In this document: positions 25,859 through 35,935 of the stretch, piece after piece | Layout of the letters: each line of letters starts with the position of its first letter | How positions within the stretch are numbered: position 1 is the first letter of the stretch | From: Lutimaribacter degradans | GTDB lineage: Bacteria; Pseudomonadota; Alphaproteobacteria; Rhodobacterales; Rhodobacteraceae | Length of the DNA stretch: 64,000 nt | Direction: 5' to 3' | Assembly: GCF_023703375.1 (NCBI RefSeq) | Contig: NZ_JAMQGO010000002.1 | Location: 186,001 to 250,000 of the forward strand | The notes under the pieces: generated by a model | What the model saw: the letters and a program-made list of their open reading frames with translations, nothing else | The model's database searches: none | Told to the model about the DNA's origin: nothing | Program-made: the position numbers and the translations under genes

Positions 25859-26119
25859 TCATTCCAAGCGGAACACCTTGTCTCGTGCTGTCTGCCCGCG
25901 CACCAGCACCAGCCGCGATTTGGCCACGCCCATCGCGCGGGCCAGGATCTTTTGCACCGCCTTGTTGGCCTTGCCGTCCTCGGGCGGGGCCGTGACATAA
26001 ATGCGCAACGCGCCCTCGGCGGTGTCGATCCGGTCGCGCGCGGCACGCGGTGTGACGCGCAGGGCGATCTCGGCACCGGGCTGGGCAAGATGTGTGAGGT
26101 CGGGCAGATGCTTGGCCAT
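25859..26119 (-). CDS. DUF167/YggU family protein
   Basis: The 86-residue protein has the UPF0235 pattern: ALRVTPRAARD, then YVTAPPEDGKANKAVQKILA and a SRLVLVRGQTARDK ending. The family function is unknown. Confidence 0.88.
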   Translation of the reverse strand: MAKHLPDLTHLAQPGAEIALRVTPRAARDRIDTAEGALRIYVTAPPEDGKANKAVQKILARAMGVAKSRLVLVRGQTARDKVFRLE

Positions 26120-26189
26120 GGCTTAACATGGACAATCCCGGCCAGGATGGGAATAGTCGCCGCAACGACATTGGAAAACGGGGCTGGCC

Positions 26190-27302
26190 ATGACCACGGG
26201 TTTCTTTCACGATGAACGCTGTTTCTGGCATTCGGGCGGCAACTACGCCCTGACCCTGCCGGTGGGCGACCTGGTGCAGCCCCTCGCGGCGGGCGGTCTG
26301 CCTGAAAGCCCCGAAACCAAGCGGCGGCTGAAGAACCTGATGGAAGTCACCGGCCTGTTGTCGGAACTCTCGGTACAAAGCGCGCCACCCGCCACCCGTG
26401 ACGAGCTGCTGCGCATCCACCCCCCCAGCTACCTTGATGAATTCAAGGCAAAATCCGATGCCGGTGGGGGCGAGATGGGGCCACGCACCCCCTTTGGCAA
26501 AGGGGCCTATGAAATCGCCGCGCTGTCGGCGGGGCTGGCGCGTTCGGCGTTACTGGCGGTAGTGCGTGGCGAGATGAACAATGCCTATGCCCTCTCGCGC
26601 CCGCCCGGCCATCACTGCCTGCCCGACTGGCCCAACGGGTTCTGCCTGCTGGCCAATATTCCCGTCGCGGTCGAGGCGGCGCGGGCAGAGGGCTTGCTGG
26701 GCCGGGTCGCTATCGTGGATTGGGATGTCCATCACGGCAACGGCGCCGAGGTGATCTATCAAGACCGCGACGACACGCTGACAATCTCGATCCACCAGGA
26801 AAACAACTATCCCACCGACAGCGGCGCGCTGGAGAACCGGGGCCGCGGGCCGGGGGCGGGGTTCAACATGAATGTCCCCCTACCCCCTGGCGTGGGGCAT
26901 GACGGCTATCTTGCCGCAATGGACAAGATCGTGACGCCTGCGCTGGAACGGTTCCGCCCCGAGGCGATCGTGGTGGCCTGCGGCTATGACGCGTCGATCT
27001 TCGATCCGCTGGGGCGCATGGCATGTAGCGCTGACACGTTTCGCCAGATGACCGCGCGGATCAAGGCGCTGGCCGCGCGCTTGTGCGCGGGCAAGCTGGT
27101 GCTTGTGCACGAGGGCGGATATTCCGAAGCTTACGTTCCCTTCTGCGGCCATGCCACCATCGCCACGCTTGCCGGCAGCGCCACCGACGCGCCCGACCCG
27201 CTGGCGCATACGATGGAACGTCGCCAACCCAATGCCCGCACGACCCGCTTTTTCAACGACATGATCGCCGAAATGGCGCAAGAACTGCTGGGCAAGGGTT
27301 GA
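26190..27302 (+). CDS. Class II histone-deacetylase-like amidohydrolase
   Basis: The 370-residue zinc enzyme has SRPPGHHC, VDWDVHHGNGAE (zinc Asp and His), SIHQENNYP and HEGGYSEAY near the C-terminus. Bacterial members deacetylate polyamines or other acetylamides; the substrate here is not evident. The ATG lies about 70 bp upstream of recognisable homology (FWHSGGNYAL), giving a normal length. Confidence 0.9.
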   Translation: MTTGFFHDERCFWHSGGNYALTLPVGDLVQPLAAGGLPESPETKRRLKNLMEVTGLLSELSVQSAPPATRDELLRIHPPSYLDEFKAKSDAGGGEMGPRTPFGKGAYEIAALSAGLARSALLAVVRGEMNNAYALSRPPGHHCLPDWPNGFCLLANIPVAVEAARAEGLLGRVAIVDWDVHHGNGAEVIYQDRDDTLTISIHQENNYPTDSGALENRGRGPGAGFNMNVPLPPGVGHDGYLAAMDKIVTPALERFRPEAIVVACGYDASIFDPLGRMACSADTFRQMTARIKALAARLCAGKLVLVHEGGYSEAYVPFCGHATIATLAGSATDAPDPLAHTMERRQPNARTTRFFNDMIAEMAQELLGKG

Positions 27303-27353
27303 ACCGCCCGCTGTCTTGCCCGACATCAGATACAAGATCGGAAAGGACGATTC

Positions 27354-27932
27354 ATGCCCACGCCCAATGACGCCGCGCTGGAATTTCTGCTGACGCGCCG
27401 CTCGCGCCCCGCGAAAACGCTGACCCTGCCGGTACCCGACCGCGCCGCGCTGTTGCCCTTGCTGACCGCGGCCGCCCGCACGCCCGACCACGGCAAGCTT
27501 GAACCCTGGCGCATGATCGTGCTGGAGCGCCCCGCGCTGGAACGGCTGGCAACCCTTGCGCGCCAACGCGCCGCCGAGCTGGGGCACGCTGCCGAACAAG
27601 CCGACAAGGGCGCCAGCCAGTTCGAACAGGGTAACCTGGCCGTGGCCGTGATCGAGGTGCAGAAACCGAGTGAAAAGATCCCCGCCATCGAGCAGACCTA
27701 TTCCGCCGGCGCCGCGTGCCTCGGACTGCTTAACGCCGCGCTGGCAGCAGGTTGGGGAGCGAACTGGTTGTCGGGCTGGCCAAGCCACGACCGTGCTTTC
27801 GTTGAAACCGGGCTGGACCTGGCCGAGAACGAGCGCGTCGTGGGCTTCGTCCATATCGGCACCGAACGCAATGCGCCGCCCGAACGGCCGCGCCCCGACC
27901 TGGAGCAGATCGTCACATGGATATCGGACTGA
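27354..27932 (+). CDS. YdjA-like nitroreductase
   Basis: The 192-residue flavoprotein starts with LLTRRSRPAKTL, has ARTPDHGKLEPWRMIVL and AGWGANWLSGWPSHD, and matches the compact nitroreductase subgroup. It likely binds FMN and uses NAD(P)H. Its 3' end overlaps the next gene by 16 bp, so they are coupled. Confidence 0.88.
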   Translation: MPTPNDAALEFLLTRRSRPAKTLTLPVPDRAALLPLLTAAARTPDHGKLEPWRMIVLERPALERLATLARQRAAELGHAAEQADKGASQFEQGNLAVAVIEVQKPSEKIPAIEQTYSAGAACLGLLNAALAAGWGANWLSGWPSHDRAFVETGLDLAENERVVGFVHIGTERNAPPERPRPDLEQIVTWISD

Positions 27933-28627
27933 TCCTTTCGGCCTTTCAGCGCACGCTGGGCCAGGTGCATGACCGCCGCTTCCTGCGCGTGCTGCTGATC
28001 GGCGTGGGGCTGACGCTGGCGCTGCTGGTGGCGGCCTATGCGGGTATTCTGTGGCTTTTGCAGGTGCTGTTGGGCCCCGAGGCGACCCTGCCGCTGATCG
28101 GCACGGTGACGTGGCTGGATGACCTTGTCGGCTGGTCAAGCCTGCTGTTGATGCTGATCCTGTCGGTGTTCCTGATGATCCCGGTGGCCTCGGCCATTAC
28201 CTCGATGTTCCTCGAAGACGTGGCCGACGCGGTCGAGGACCGCCATTTCCCCCACCTGCCCGATGTGCAGCCCGTCCCCTTCTGGGACGCATTGCGCGAC
28301 ACGGTGAATTTCCTCGGCCTGCTGATCGCGGCCAATACGCTGGCCCTGATCGTCTATGCCTTCGTGTTCTGGATACCCTTCGCGCCGCTCGTGCTATTCT
28401 GGGGCTTGAACGGGTTCTTGTTGGGGCGCGAGTATTTTACCCTTGCCGCCATGCGCCGCGAGGGCCGCACCGCCGCGCGCGCATTGGCCAAACGCCACCG
28501 CATGACGATCTGGGCGGCGGGCATACTGATGGCCATTCCTCTGACCATTCCTATCATGAACCTGCTGATCCCCATCCTGGGCGCGGCGACCTTTACCCAT
28601 ATCTACCACGGCCTGAAATCGGCCTGA
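27917..28627 (+). CDS. EI24/CysZ-like membrane protein
   Basis: The 236-residue protein has about four to five hydrophobic segments and the EI24-family pattern, with SAITSMFLEDVADAVEDRHFP near residue 95. CysZ members are linked to sulfate uptake; that role is not shown here. Confidence 0.83.
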   Translation: MDIGLILSAFQRTLGQVHDRRFLRVLLIGVGLTLALLVAAYAGILWLLQVLLGPEATLPLIGTVTWLDDLVGWSSLLLMLILSVFLMIPVASAITSMFLEDVADAVEDRHFPHLPDVQPVPFWDALRDTVNFLGLLIAANTLALIVYAFVFWIPFAPLVLFWGLNGFLLGREYFTLAAMRREGRTAARALAKRHRMTIWAAGILMAIPLTIPIMNLLIPILGAATFTHIYHGLKSA

Positions 28628-28664
28628 TCGCGGCATGTTTCTTCCGCCAAGCCGCGAAACGTGG

Positions 28665-28751
28665 GCCCCTGTTTCGCGTGGCTGTCGGCGGGATGGCCAG
28701 AAACAGGGGCAGGCATCGGTTTTTCAGTTTCGGTTTACCCTGCAAGGGTAA
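28665..28751. terminator. Two hairpins between convergent genes
   Basis: GCCCCTGTTTC (28665-28675) pairs exactly with GAAACAGGGGC (28700-28710). The loop itself contains a TGGC/GCCA stem. A second hairpin, TTACCCT-GCA-AGGGTAA at 28735-28751, is followed by GCTTTT. Together they probably end transcription of the EI24 gene and of DUF1467 from the other side. Confidence 0.6.
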
Positions 28752-28791
28752 GCTTTTGTCGCGTCACACCAGCGTTTTGGCCTGCAAGGTA

Positions 28792-29076
28792 TCAATCGGG
28801 CGTGGCCACCGGCGGCATCAGCCCGCGCCAGTCCAGATCGCGCACGGTGATCGTGCCGGTTATGATGATCGTGGCGATGATCGCCCACAAAACTGCGGCG
28901 ACCAGCGTGGTGATCCACGCCTTTTTCTTGAGGTTGTGCACCTCGGGGCTACTGGAATGGGTGCCCGGCACAACATTGCCCACGTCTCCCTGCGTCTTCA
29001 GCCGGATCGGAATGGCGACGAGAAAGGTCATGAACCACAGCACCGCGTAAAGAACTATGCCCGATGTAACCCCCAT
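28792..29076 (-). CDS. DUF1467 family membrane protein
   Basis: The 94-residue protein has two membrane helices (about 5-24 and 53-75). The FMTFLVAIPIRLKTQGDVG segment is typical of DUF1467, an alphaproteobacterial family often next to methylmalonyl-CoA epimerase as here. Function unknown. It begins at the base where the mce stop ends. Confidence 0.86.
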   Translation of the reverse strand: MGVTSGIVLYAVLWFMTFLVAIPIRLKTQGDVGNVVPGTHSSSPEVHNLKKKAWITTLVAAVLWAIIATIIITGTITVRDLDWRGLMPPVATPD

Positions 29077-29480
29077 CAGACCTGCTCCAGTTCCGTCAGG
29101 GTGCCGTTCATATCCTTCGGATGCAGGAACAGAACCGGCTTGCCATGGGCGCCGATCTTGGGCTCGCCGTCCCCCAGTACGCGCAGCCCGGCCTCTTTCA
29201 GCTTGTCGCGCGCGGCAAGGATATCCTCAACCTCGTAGCAGACATGGTGAATGCCGCCCGCCGGGTTCTTTTCAAGAAATCCCGCGATGGGCGAGCCCTC
29301 TCCCAGCGGATACAGCAGCTCGATCTTGGTGTTGGGCAGTTCGATAAACACCACCGTCACGCCATGGTCGGGCTCGTCCTGGGGGGCTCCAACCTTGGCA
29401 CCCAGCGCATCACGGTATTGCGCCGATGCCGCCTCGAGGTCGGGCACGGCAATGGCGACATGGTTCAAACGTCCGATCAT
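29076..29480 (-). CDS. mce: Methylmalonyl-CoA epimerase
   Basis: The 134-residue VOC-fold enzyme interconverts methylmalonyl-CoA epimers in propionate breakdown. LNHVAIAVPDLEAA carries the first metal His, HGVTVVFIELPNTKIELL the second and GIHHVCYEV the third. The Glu near LTELEQV closes the site. ATG 29480 has a perfect AAAGGAGG site. Confidence 0.93.
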   Translation of the reverse strand: MIGRLNHVAIAVPDLEAASAQYRDALGAKVGAPQDEPDHGVTVVFIELPNTKIELLYPLGEGSPIAGFLEKNPAGGIHHVCYEVEDILAARDKLKEAGLRVLGDGEPKIGAHGKPVLFLHPKDMNGTLTELEQV

Positions 29481-29635
29481 GGGGCCTCCTTTGGCGTCGT
29501 GTTCGCGTTTCACCCGTTATGGGCGCGCCGAGGCGCAAGGGCAAGCGACAGGGCGCCGCAACGCGGGCATTAACCATGCGTTAGCCAAGTCACGGCATGG
29601 TGAGTCGCACCGACGCTGCTTTCCAGGGGACAATC

Positions 29636-30355
29636 ATGATGGATGAACGCGAATTCCTGCTCGCCACGCCCAAACCCACCACGCACCGGCCGCTTCTTGG
29701 GCTGACCATCCTGGTGGTCGAGGACAGCCTGTTCGCCTGCAAGGCGCTGCGCCTGATGTGCATCCGCTCGGGTGCGCGGTTGCGACGCGCCGACAGCCTG
29801 CGCGCGGCCAGGCGCCATCTTCGGGTCTACCGCCCCTCGGCGGTTATCGTGGACCTGGGCCTGCCCGATGGGCCGGGGACAGAGTTGATCAACGACCTGA
29901 ACAAGGCCCGTCCGCGCGTGGGTGTGCTGCTGGCCACCAGCGGCGATGAAATGGCACCCGCCACCGCCGCCGCGGCGGGCGCCGATGGCTTTCTGGCCAA
30001 GCCGCTGGTGTCGCTTGCCGCTTTCCAGGATGCGATCTTGTCACGCCTGCCCGCCGATCGCCAACCTGCGGGTCCGCGCCTGGTGCGTGACGAGGTGATT
30101 GTGCCGGACCAGGTCGCGCTGCATGATGACATGTCCCATGCCGCCGAATTGTTGGGCAAGGACATCGATGACGACACGCTGGATTACACGCTGCAATTCC
30201 TGTCGGGCGTCGCGCTCAGCGCGGATGACACGCCGTTGATGCAGGCCAGCCAAAGACTGGCCAACGCGCGGGCCCAGGGTCATTCCACGGATCACGGGCT
30301 TGCCCAGCTGGCCGGTCTTTTGCAAGACCGGCTCGATCGGCGTGTCGCGATCTGA
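29636..30355 (+). CDS. Orphan response-regulator-like protein
   Basis: The 239-residue protein has a receiver domain (about 20-135): VEDS acidic pocket, phospho-acceptor Asp in VDLGLPDG, TSGDE and the conserved Lys in FLAKPL. The C-terminal 100 residues are helical with no DNA-binding or enzymatic motif I can name. No histidine kinase is adjacent. ATG 29636 has AGGGGA upstream. Confidence 0.82.
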   Translation: MMDEREFLLATPKPTTHRPLLGLTILVVEDSLFACKALRLMCIRSGARLRRADSLRAARRHLRVYRPSAVIVDLGLPDGPGTELINDLNKARPRVGVLLATSGDEMAPATAAAAGADGFLAKPLVSLAAFQDAILSRLPADRQPAGPRLVRDEVIVPDQVALHDDMSHAAELLGKDIDDDTLDYTLQFLSGVALSADDTPLMQASQRLANARAQGHSTDHGLAQLAGLLQDRLDRRVAI

Positions 30356-30379
30356 CCGGGCCCGCGCCCTTGCGCAGCC

Positions 30380-31093
30380 CTAACGCGATGTCAGCGCCGG
30401 GTCGCTGCTGACACGGACAAGGCGGGTCAGATCGGACAGGCGTTCGCGCTGCTGGCCTTGCGCGTCGAAATTACCCGGCGCCAGCCAGACATTGAACGCC
30501 TCTTTCAACGCCGGCCAATCGGCATCGGTGGCCGCGAACCAGGCCGTATCGCGATTGCGCCCCTTGACGATCATGTGCTGGCGAAACACGCCTTCGTAAC
30601 TCAGCCCAAGCCGCTGCGCCGCCCGGCGCGATGGCAGGTTGCCGGCGTCGCATTTCCATTCGAACCGGCGATAGCCCCTGTCAAAGGCCCATTGCATCAT
30701 AAGGAAAAACGCCTCGGTCGCGGCGCGGCTGCGGCTCAATGCCGGCGACAGGGTGATATAGCCCAGTTCGATCACGCCCATCTCGGGCGTGATGCGCATG
30801 AAGGAGGCAACACCGCCGCACACGCCGCTGTCGCGCGACTGGATCACGTAAAAGAACGGATCATCCTGCCCGGCATGTTCGCGCGCCCAGCGATGGTACT
30901 GCGCGGCCGAGGCAAAAGGCCCCGCGGCCATGTATGTCCACAGGTCATCATGCCCGGCGAATTCCCGGTACAACAGCGCCGCGTGGCGGTCGGCATCAAG
31001 CGGCTCCAACCGGGCAAACCGACCCTCCAGCACGGCCCCGTCCGGCCGCGACGGTGCCGCCCAATCGGCCAATGGGTTGCTTGACTTGGTCAT
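30380..31093 (-). CDS. GNAT-family acetyltransferase (RimJ/RimL-like)
   Basis: The 237-residue protein has an N-terminal FARLEPLDADRHAALLY segment, GVIELGYITLSPALSRSRAATE and RRAAQRLGLSYEGVFRQHMI, the acetyl-CoA-binding order of RimJ/RimL-type enzymes. The protein or small-molecule substrate is not known. Confidence 0.87.
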   Translation of the reverse strand: MTKSSNPLADWAAPSRPDGAVLEGRFARLEPLDADRHAALLYREFAGHDDLWTYMAAGPFASAAQYHRWAREHAGQDDPFFYVIQSRDSGVCGGVASFMRITPEMGVIELGYITLSPALSRSRAATEAFFLMMQWAFDRGYRRFEWKCDAGNLPSRRAAQRLGLSYEGVFRQHMIVKGRNRDTAWFAATDADWPALKEAFNVWLAPGNFDAQGQQRERLSDLTRLVRVSSDPALTSR

Positions 31094-31159
31094 TGCTGTC
31101 TCCGTCCCCTCATCCCGGCACAGGCGAGAGTGGCACGAAGCGGCAGCAGGGAAAAGCCC

Positions 31160-32398
31160 TCAGAGTATCAGGCCCGGATCATCGCCCATCTCCAGCCCGG
31201 GGAAGATCACGTTTTCGATCAGCGCCCTGTCAAAGCCGTAGAGCCCGCGCATGATCCAACCAGCATGGGCGCGCACATCGCGCGTGGGCATCAGGTCACG
31301 CCCCTGGTACAAATCGGCCCGCCCCAGCCCCGGCCAATCGCCAAGAACCTGCCCGCCGCGCAACGCACCGCCCGCCAGGAGCATCGCCCCCCCGGTGCCA
31401 TGGTCCGTCCCGCGTGAACCGTTGGCCCGCGCCGTGCGGCCGAACTCGGTCATCGCGACAACGGCCGTCTTTTGCCAGGCCACGCCCATTTCGGCGCGCA
31501 GTGTCAGGATGGTGTCCGACAGGCGCCGCAGCGCGCGCGGCAACGTCACGTCCTGGCGCAGATGCGTATCGAACCCACCCAAGGAGAACGCCGCGATCCT
31601 CGCATCCTTGCGCAGCTTCTCGGCGGCAAATCGCGCGATGGCATTGTGCGGCTGTCGCGCGCGCTTTCCCTCGGGGGCGTCCATCTCGGCCATGCCGCCC
31701 ATGTCGGGGGCTATCATGCCTTGCTCTTCGGCCAGTTCATCGGCGCCCGACAGCATCAGCGCTTCCGTCAGGGCATCATGGAACAGCGGGTCATCGGCCA
31801 TCATGCGCCGCGCCAGCAACTCGGCCTGCGGGCTGATCGACAAACCCACGTCGGGGGTCCAGTTGGCAACCGGCGCGCCCCCCTTGGTCAGAAGCATTTC
31901 GTCATGGCCCAACGCATAGGCGGTTTCGGCCTCTATCCCAGGAACCTGTTGCAACATCCGGTTCAGCCAGCCATCTCGCATCCCCCGCCCGGTCAGGTCG
32001 GGTGTGCCCGCCTCGAGCATGTCCTGCCCGTCGAAATGGCTGCGCTTGTCGCGGTAAGGCGTCGAAACCGCGTGCACGAAGGAGAGCTCGCCCGCGCGCC
32101 AAAGCGGCATCAGTTCTCCCAGCCCCGGATGCAGCGCGAAGAACCCGTTGAGGTCATGCGCACCTGCCGCGGTGCCGCCCGGCAGCGACCCGCGCAACGC
32201 CGCAAAGGCCGGGTCGCCCACCGGCTGCACCACGTCCAGCCCATCCATCGCGCCGCGCAGGATGATCACGACCAGCCGGTTGGGCCAGGGCGCTGCGGCA
32301 AAACTGACCGGCGTGACCAGCGGGCTGGCCGCCAGCGAACAGCCCAGCGCAAGACTGCGGCCCATGAAGGATCGGCGGTTCATCGCGGCATGGCGCAT
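31160..32398 (-). CDS. DUF1501 family secreted protein
   Basis: The 412-residue protein starts with a Tat signal (NRRSFMGRSLALGCSLAA). The rest shows DUF1501 features: VVIILRGAMDGLDVVQP and EFGRTARANGSRGTDHGTGGAML. These proteins have an alkaline-phosphatase-like fold and are paired with DUF1800, as here. Function unknown. Confidence 0.9.
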   Translation of the reverse strand: MRHAAMNRRSFMGRSLALGCSLAASPLVTPVSFAAAPWPNRLVVIILRGAMDGLDVVQPVGDPAFAALRGSLPGGTAAGAHDLNGFFALHPGLGELMPLWRAGELSFVHAVSTPYRDKRSHFDGQDMLEAGTPDLTGRGMRDGWLNRMLQQVPGIEAETAYALGHDEMLLTKGGAPVANWTPDVGLSISPQAELLARRMMADDPLFHDALTEALMLSGADELAEEQGMIAPDMGGMAEMDAPEGKRARQPHNAIARFAAEKLRKDARIAAFSLGGFDTHLRQDVTLPRALRRLSDTILTLRAEMGVAWQKTAVVAMTEFGRTARANGSRGTDHGTGGAMLLAGGALRGGQVLGDWPGLGRADLYQGRDLMPTRDVRAHAGWIMRGLYGFDRALIENVIFPGLEMGDDPGLIL

Positions 32399-32402
32399 GG
32401 CA

Positions 32403-33785
32403 CTATTTCCTTTGAAAAGCGGGCGAGGACAGGATCAGCCCCACACCTTCGCGCCGGTTCTCGGCGGCGTGGGCGGCAAACATCACCGGCTCGGGCGCGC
32501 GGGCGCCCAGCGCGTGGTGAACAAAATCGCGCGGATCGGGCAGGTCGCGCTGCAACCGCGCTGGCATGGTCATGGCCCAGCCCATCCGCGCCGCCAGCCC
32601 CTGCGGCGTGATCCAGGCGCTGTCATCCTCGGGCCAGCCATCGGGGCCAGCCGGGCTTTCCCAGCGCTGGCCCATCACGACCAGCGGACGATGCAGAAGG
32701 GGCCGCAGCTCGTTTTCCTTCAGACCGTCGAACCGGCCCGGCGGCACGGCCAGCGCGCGAGCCGCAGATGTCATGAACTCCCACGGTTGCTTGACGTTGT
32801 GCAAATCGGGCGCCCATGCGGCGGGGTGGCGCAGCAATGCCTCGGTGACGGCCAGCAAATCTCCGTCCGTATCCAGGAACCGCACGGTCAGATGCGCAAC
32901 AAGATCGGGATCGGGGCGGTCGGCCACGAAATGCACAGCCAGTTTTTCGGCCACATGCGCCGCCGTGGACGGATGCACGGCCAGATCATCGAGCACCGCG
33001 AAAATGTCGGCCACGTTGGGCTTGTCGCTGCCATAAAGCTGGCCAAGCACCCGTTCGGCCCCCGGTTCCGCAAAATCCTTGCGAAACTTGAAACCGGCCC
33101 GCGCGTCAAAATACAGGCCGGTGAACAGTTCCGCCAATTCGCGCACATCGGCCTGCGAATAGGGGCCATCCACCCCAAGCGTGTGCAGTTCCAGCACCTC
33201 GCGGGCAAGGTTCTCGTTCAGGCCGGCGCCGCCCTGTTTTTTCTGCGCGCGCTTGCTGTTCGGCCCCATCGAGCGCTGTTGATCGAGATAGTGCAGCATG
33301 ACCGGGCTGGTGATGGCCGCGCGCAGCAGGTCGGCGAAACGGCCCGTCACATGCGGGCGAATGGCCTCTTCGACATGGGGGGTGGCGGCGCGCTTTATCG
33401 TACCCTGCTTGCCCACGGCGGTGAAATGATCGGCCCAGAACCAGGTCAGCCGTTCGCGCAGGCCATCCGACGTCCAGGCACGGCGCAAAAGCCGCTGCGC
33501 CGTCCACCGGGCCTGCGCGATGCGGGCGTTTTTCTTTTCCACCTGCTGTGCCTTGCGGGCAATCTTGGCCTCGGGGGTGCCCCGCATGGTACGGCGCGTT
33601 TTCAGATACTCGGCCGAGCGCTTCATCCGCTCGCGGAACTGCGTCAAATCCTCGACCGGAAAGCGCAGGGCTATTTCATCGGGGCCGGTCAGGCGCGCCA
33701 GCATGTCAGGCACCGAGGCCGGCGGCGCAACAACAGGGCTGAGCCCGCAGCCAAAGCGCATTTCGGCCAGTTCAGGGTCAAACAT
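32403..33785 (-). CDS. DUF1800 family protein
   Basis: The 460-residue product starts with ELAEMRFGCGLSP and has RLTWFWADHFT and ENLAREVLELHTLGVDGPYSQADVRELA, diagnostic of DUF1800. It lies four bases upstream of its DUF1501 partner's start. ATG 33785 is preferred because GGGAGTG lies upstream. There is no clear signal peptide. Confidence 0.9.
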   Translation of the reverse strand: MFDPELAEMRFGCGLSPVVAPPASVPDMLARLTGPDEIALRFPVEDLTQFRERMKRSAEYLKTRRTMRGTPEAKIARKAQQVEKKNARIAQARWTAQRLLRRAWTSDGLRERLTWFWADHFTAVGKQGTIKRAATPHVEEAIRPHVTGRFADLLRAAITSPVMLHYLDQQRSMGPNSKRAQKKQGGAGLNENLAREVLELHTLGVDGPYSQADVRELAELFTGLYFDARAGFKFRKDFAEPGAERVLGQLYGSDKPNVADIFAVLDDLAVHPSTAAHVAEKLAVHFVADRPDPDLVAHLTVRFLDTDGDLLAVTEALLRHPAAWAPDLHNVKQPWEFMTSAARALAVPPGRFDGLKENELRPLLHRPLVVMGQRWESPAGPDGWPEDDSAWITPQGLAARMGWAMTMPARLQRDLPDPRDFVHHALGARAPEPVMFAAHAAENRREGVGLILSSPAFQRK

Positions 33786-33822
33786 CGGCACACTCCCACG
33801 CAACGTGGAGTGACAATAGCAA

Positions 33823-33851
33823 ACGCGCCACCGTTTGAAACGATGGCGCGT
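33823..33851 (-). terminator. Hairpin downstream of aspS
   Basis: ACGCGCCA and TGGCGCGT pair exactly, with an inner CGT/ACG stem and one mismatch. It lies 37 bp after the aspS stop and before the DUF1800 start. Confidence 0.55.
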
Positions 33852-33887
33852 GGCCCGTGCCGATCACATCGGCGCTATTTCGCGCAG

Positions 33888-35663
33888 TCACTCCTGCGGG
33901 ATCACCCGCAGGCTCAACTCCATCAACTGGTCGCTTGCCGGCTCGGACGGGGCGCCCATCATCAGGTCTTCGGCGCGCTGGTTCATCGGGAACATGATCA
34001 CCTCTCGGATGTTCTGCTCTTCTGCCAGCAGCATCACGATACGGTCGATGCCCGCCGCGCAGCCACCGTGGGGCGGTGCGCCGAACTGGAAGGCGTTGAC
34101 CAGGCCGCCAAACCGCTTGCGCACCTCGTCCTCACCATAGCCTGCCAGTTCGAACGCCTTGATCATGATGTCCAGCTTGTGGTTGCGGATCGCGCCCGAA
34201 ACCAGCTCGTACCCGTTGCAAGCCAGATCATATTGATAGCCCAGCACCTGCAGCGGGTCGCCCGACAGCGCGTCGATACCCCCTTGCGGCATGGAAAACG
34301 GGTTGTGGCTGAAATCGATGTTGCCGGTTTCCTCGTCGGCCTCGTACATCGGGAAATCGACGATCCAGCAGAATGCGAACCTGTCCTTGTCGGTCAGGTT
34401 CAGCTCTTCGCCGATCACGTCGCGCGCCTTGCCGGCGACGCGTTCGAACTGCGCAGGCTTGCCACCCAGGAAAAACGCGGCGTCGCCCTTGCCCAGGCCC
34501 AGCTGCTGGCGGATCGCCTCGGTGCGCTCGGGGCCGATATTCTTGGCCAGCGGTCCAGCCGCTTCCATGCCGTTCTCGCCCTCACGCCAGAAGATGTAGC
34601 CCATGCCCGGCAGGCCCTCTTTCTGGGCAAAGCTGTTCATGCGATCACAGAACTTGCGGCTGCCGCCGCCGGGCGCGGGAATGGCGCGAATTTCCGTCCC
34701 GTCCTGCTCCAGAAGCTTGGCGAAGATGGCAAAGCCGCTGCCCCGGAAATGCTCCGAGCAATCGGCCATCTTGATCGGGTTGCGCAGGTCGGGCTTGTCG
34801 GTGCCGTACCACAGCGCCGCGTCACGGTAAGAGATCTGCGGCCAATGCTTGTCGACCTTCTTGCCACCGCCGAATTCCTCGAACACGCCCTCGATCACCG
34901 GCTGGATCGTGTCGAACACGTCTTGTTGTTCAACGAACGACATCTCCATGTCCAACTGGTAGAAATCGGTGGGGCTGCGGTCGGCGCGGGGGTCTTCGTC
35001 GCGAAAGCAGGGCGCAACCTGGAAATACTTGTCGAAGCCCGAAACCATGATCAGCTGCTTGAACAGCTGCGGCGCCTGCGGCAGCGCGTAGAACTTGCCC
35101 GGATGCAGGCGCGAGGGCACCAGGAAATCGCGCGCGCCCTCGGGCGAACTGGCGGTGATGATCGGCGTCTGGTATTCGCGAAAACCCTGCCCCCACATGC
35201 GTTTGCGAATGCTGGCCACCACGTCCGAGCGCAAGGTCATGTTGCGCTGCATCTCTTCGCGGCGCAGGTCGAGATACCGATAGCGCAGGCGCGTTTCCTC
35301 GGGATACTCCTGGTCGCCGAAGACCATAAGCGGCAATTCGTTCGCGGCGCCCAGAACCTCCATGTCGCGGATATATACCTCGATCTCGCCGGTGGGGATC
35401 TTGGCGTTGATCAGCTCGGGCGCGCGGGCCTTTACCGCGCCGTCGATGCGCACGCACCATTCGCTGCGCAGTTTTTCCACCTGGGCGAAAACCGGGCTGT
35501 CGGGGTCACACAGAACCTGCGTCATGCCGAAATGGTCGCGCAGGTCGATGAACAAGACGCCGCCATGGTCGCGCACACGGTGCACCCAGCCCGACAGGCG
35601 CACGGTTTCGCCCACGTTTTCCTTGGTCAGATCGGCGCAAGTATGGCTGCGATAGGCGTGCAT
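33888..35663 (-). CDS. aspS: Aspartyl-tRNA synthetase
   Basis: The 591-residue class II synthetase has the OB-fold N-terminus ([19 protein letters not shown]), motif 2 ([19 protein letters not shown]), the bacterial GAD insertion and motif 3 (GIDRIVML). Its length is that of bacterial AspRS. The start at MHAYRSH (35663) fits homology; an upstream in-frame start adds 22 residues of poor match. Confidence 0.97.
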   Translation of the reverse strand: MHAYRSHTCADLTKENVGETVRLSGWVHRVRDHGGVLFIDLRDHFGMTQVLCDPDSPVFAQVEKLRSEWCVRIDGAVKARAPELINAKIPTGEIEVYIRDMEVLGAANELPLMVFGDQEYPEETRLRYRYLDLRREEMQRNMTLRSDVVASIRKRMWGQGFREYQTPIITASSPEGARDFLVPSRLHPGKFYALPQAPQLFKQLIMVSGFDKYFQVAPCFRDEDPRADRSPTDFYQLDMEMSFVEQQDVFDTIQPVIEGVFEEFGGGKKVDKHWPQISYRDAALWYGTDKPDLRNPIKMADCSEHFRGSGFAIFAKLLEQDGTEIRAIPAPGGGSRKFCDRMNSFAQKEGLPGMGYIFWREGENGMEAAGPLAKNIGPERTEAIRQQLGLGKGDAAFFLGGKPAQFERVAGKARDVIGEELNLTDKDRFAFCWIVDFPMYEADEETGNIDFSHNPFSMPQGGIDALSGDPLQVLGYQYDLACNGYELVSGAIRNHKLDIMIKAFELAGYGEDEVRKRFGGLVNAFQFGAPPHGGCAAGIDRIVMLLAEEQNIREVIMFPMNQRAEDLMMGAPSEPASDQLMELSLRVIPQE

Positions 35664-35935
35664 GATAGCTGTTCCCTCAGGGTGTTTCGCGGTTCGGGCC
35701 GATACACCGCGCTTGCGCCCGGAAGTCAAGGTCGCGTGCTGGTTTTGCAGGCTTCTGCCCGCGCAAAACCCCCAGCAGACCGCGTGATTCTTTACAGATC
35801 GCGATTCTGCGGTAGGCTATACGGGTCGAGCACCACCGCACACGCGCCCCGCCATGGCGGGCATCATGCGGCAAATGGCAGGTTTCTACCGTATCGAGAT
35901 GGCGCCGGATGGCGCCGGAACTGGAGGGGTGAAAC

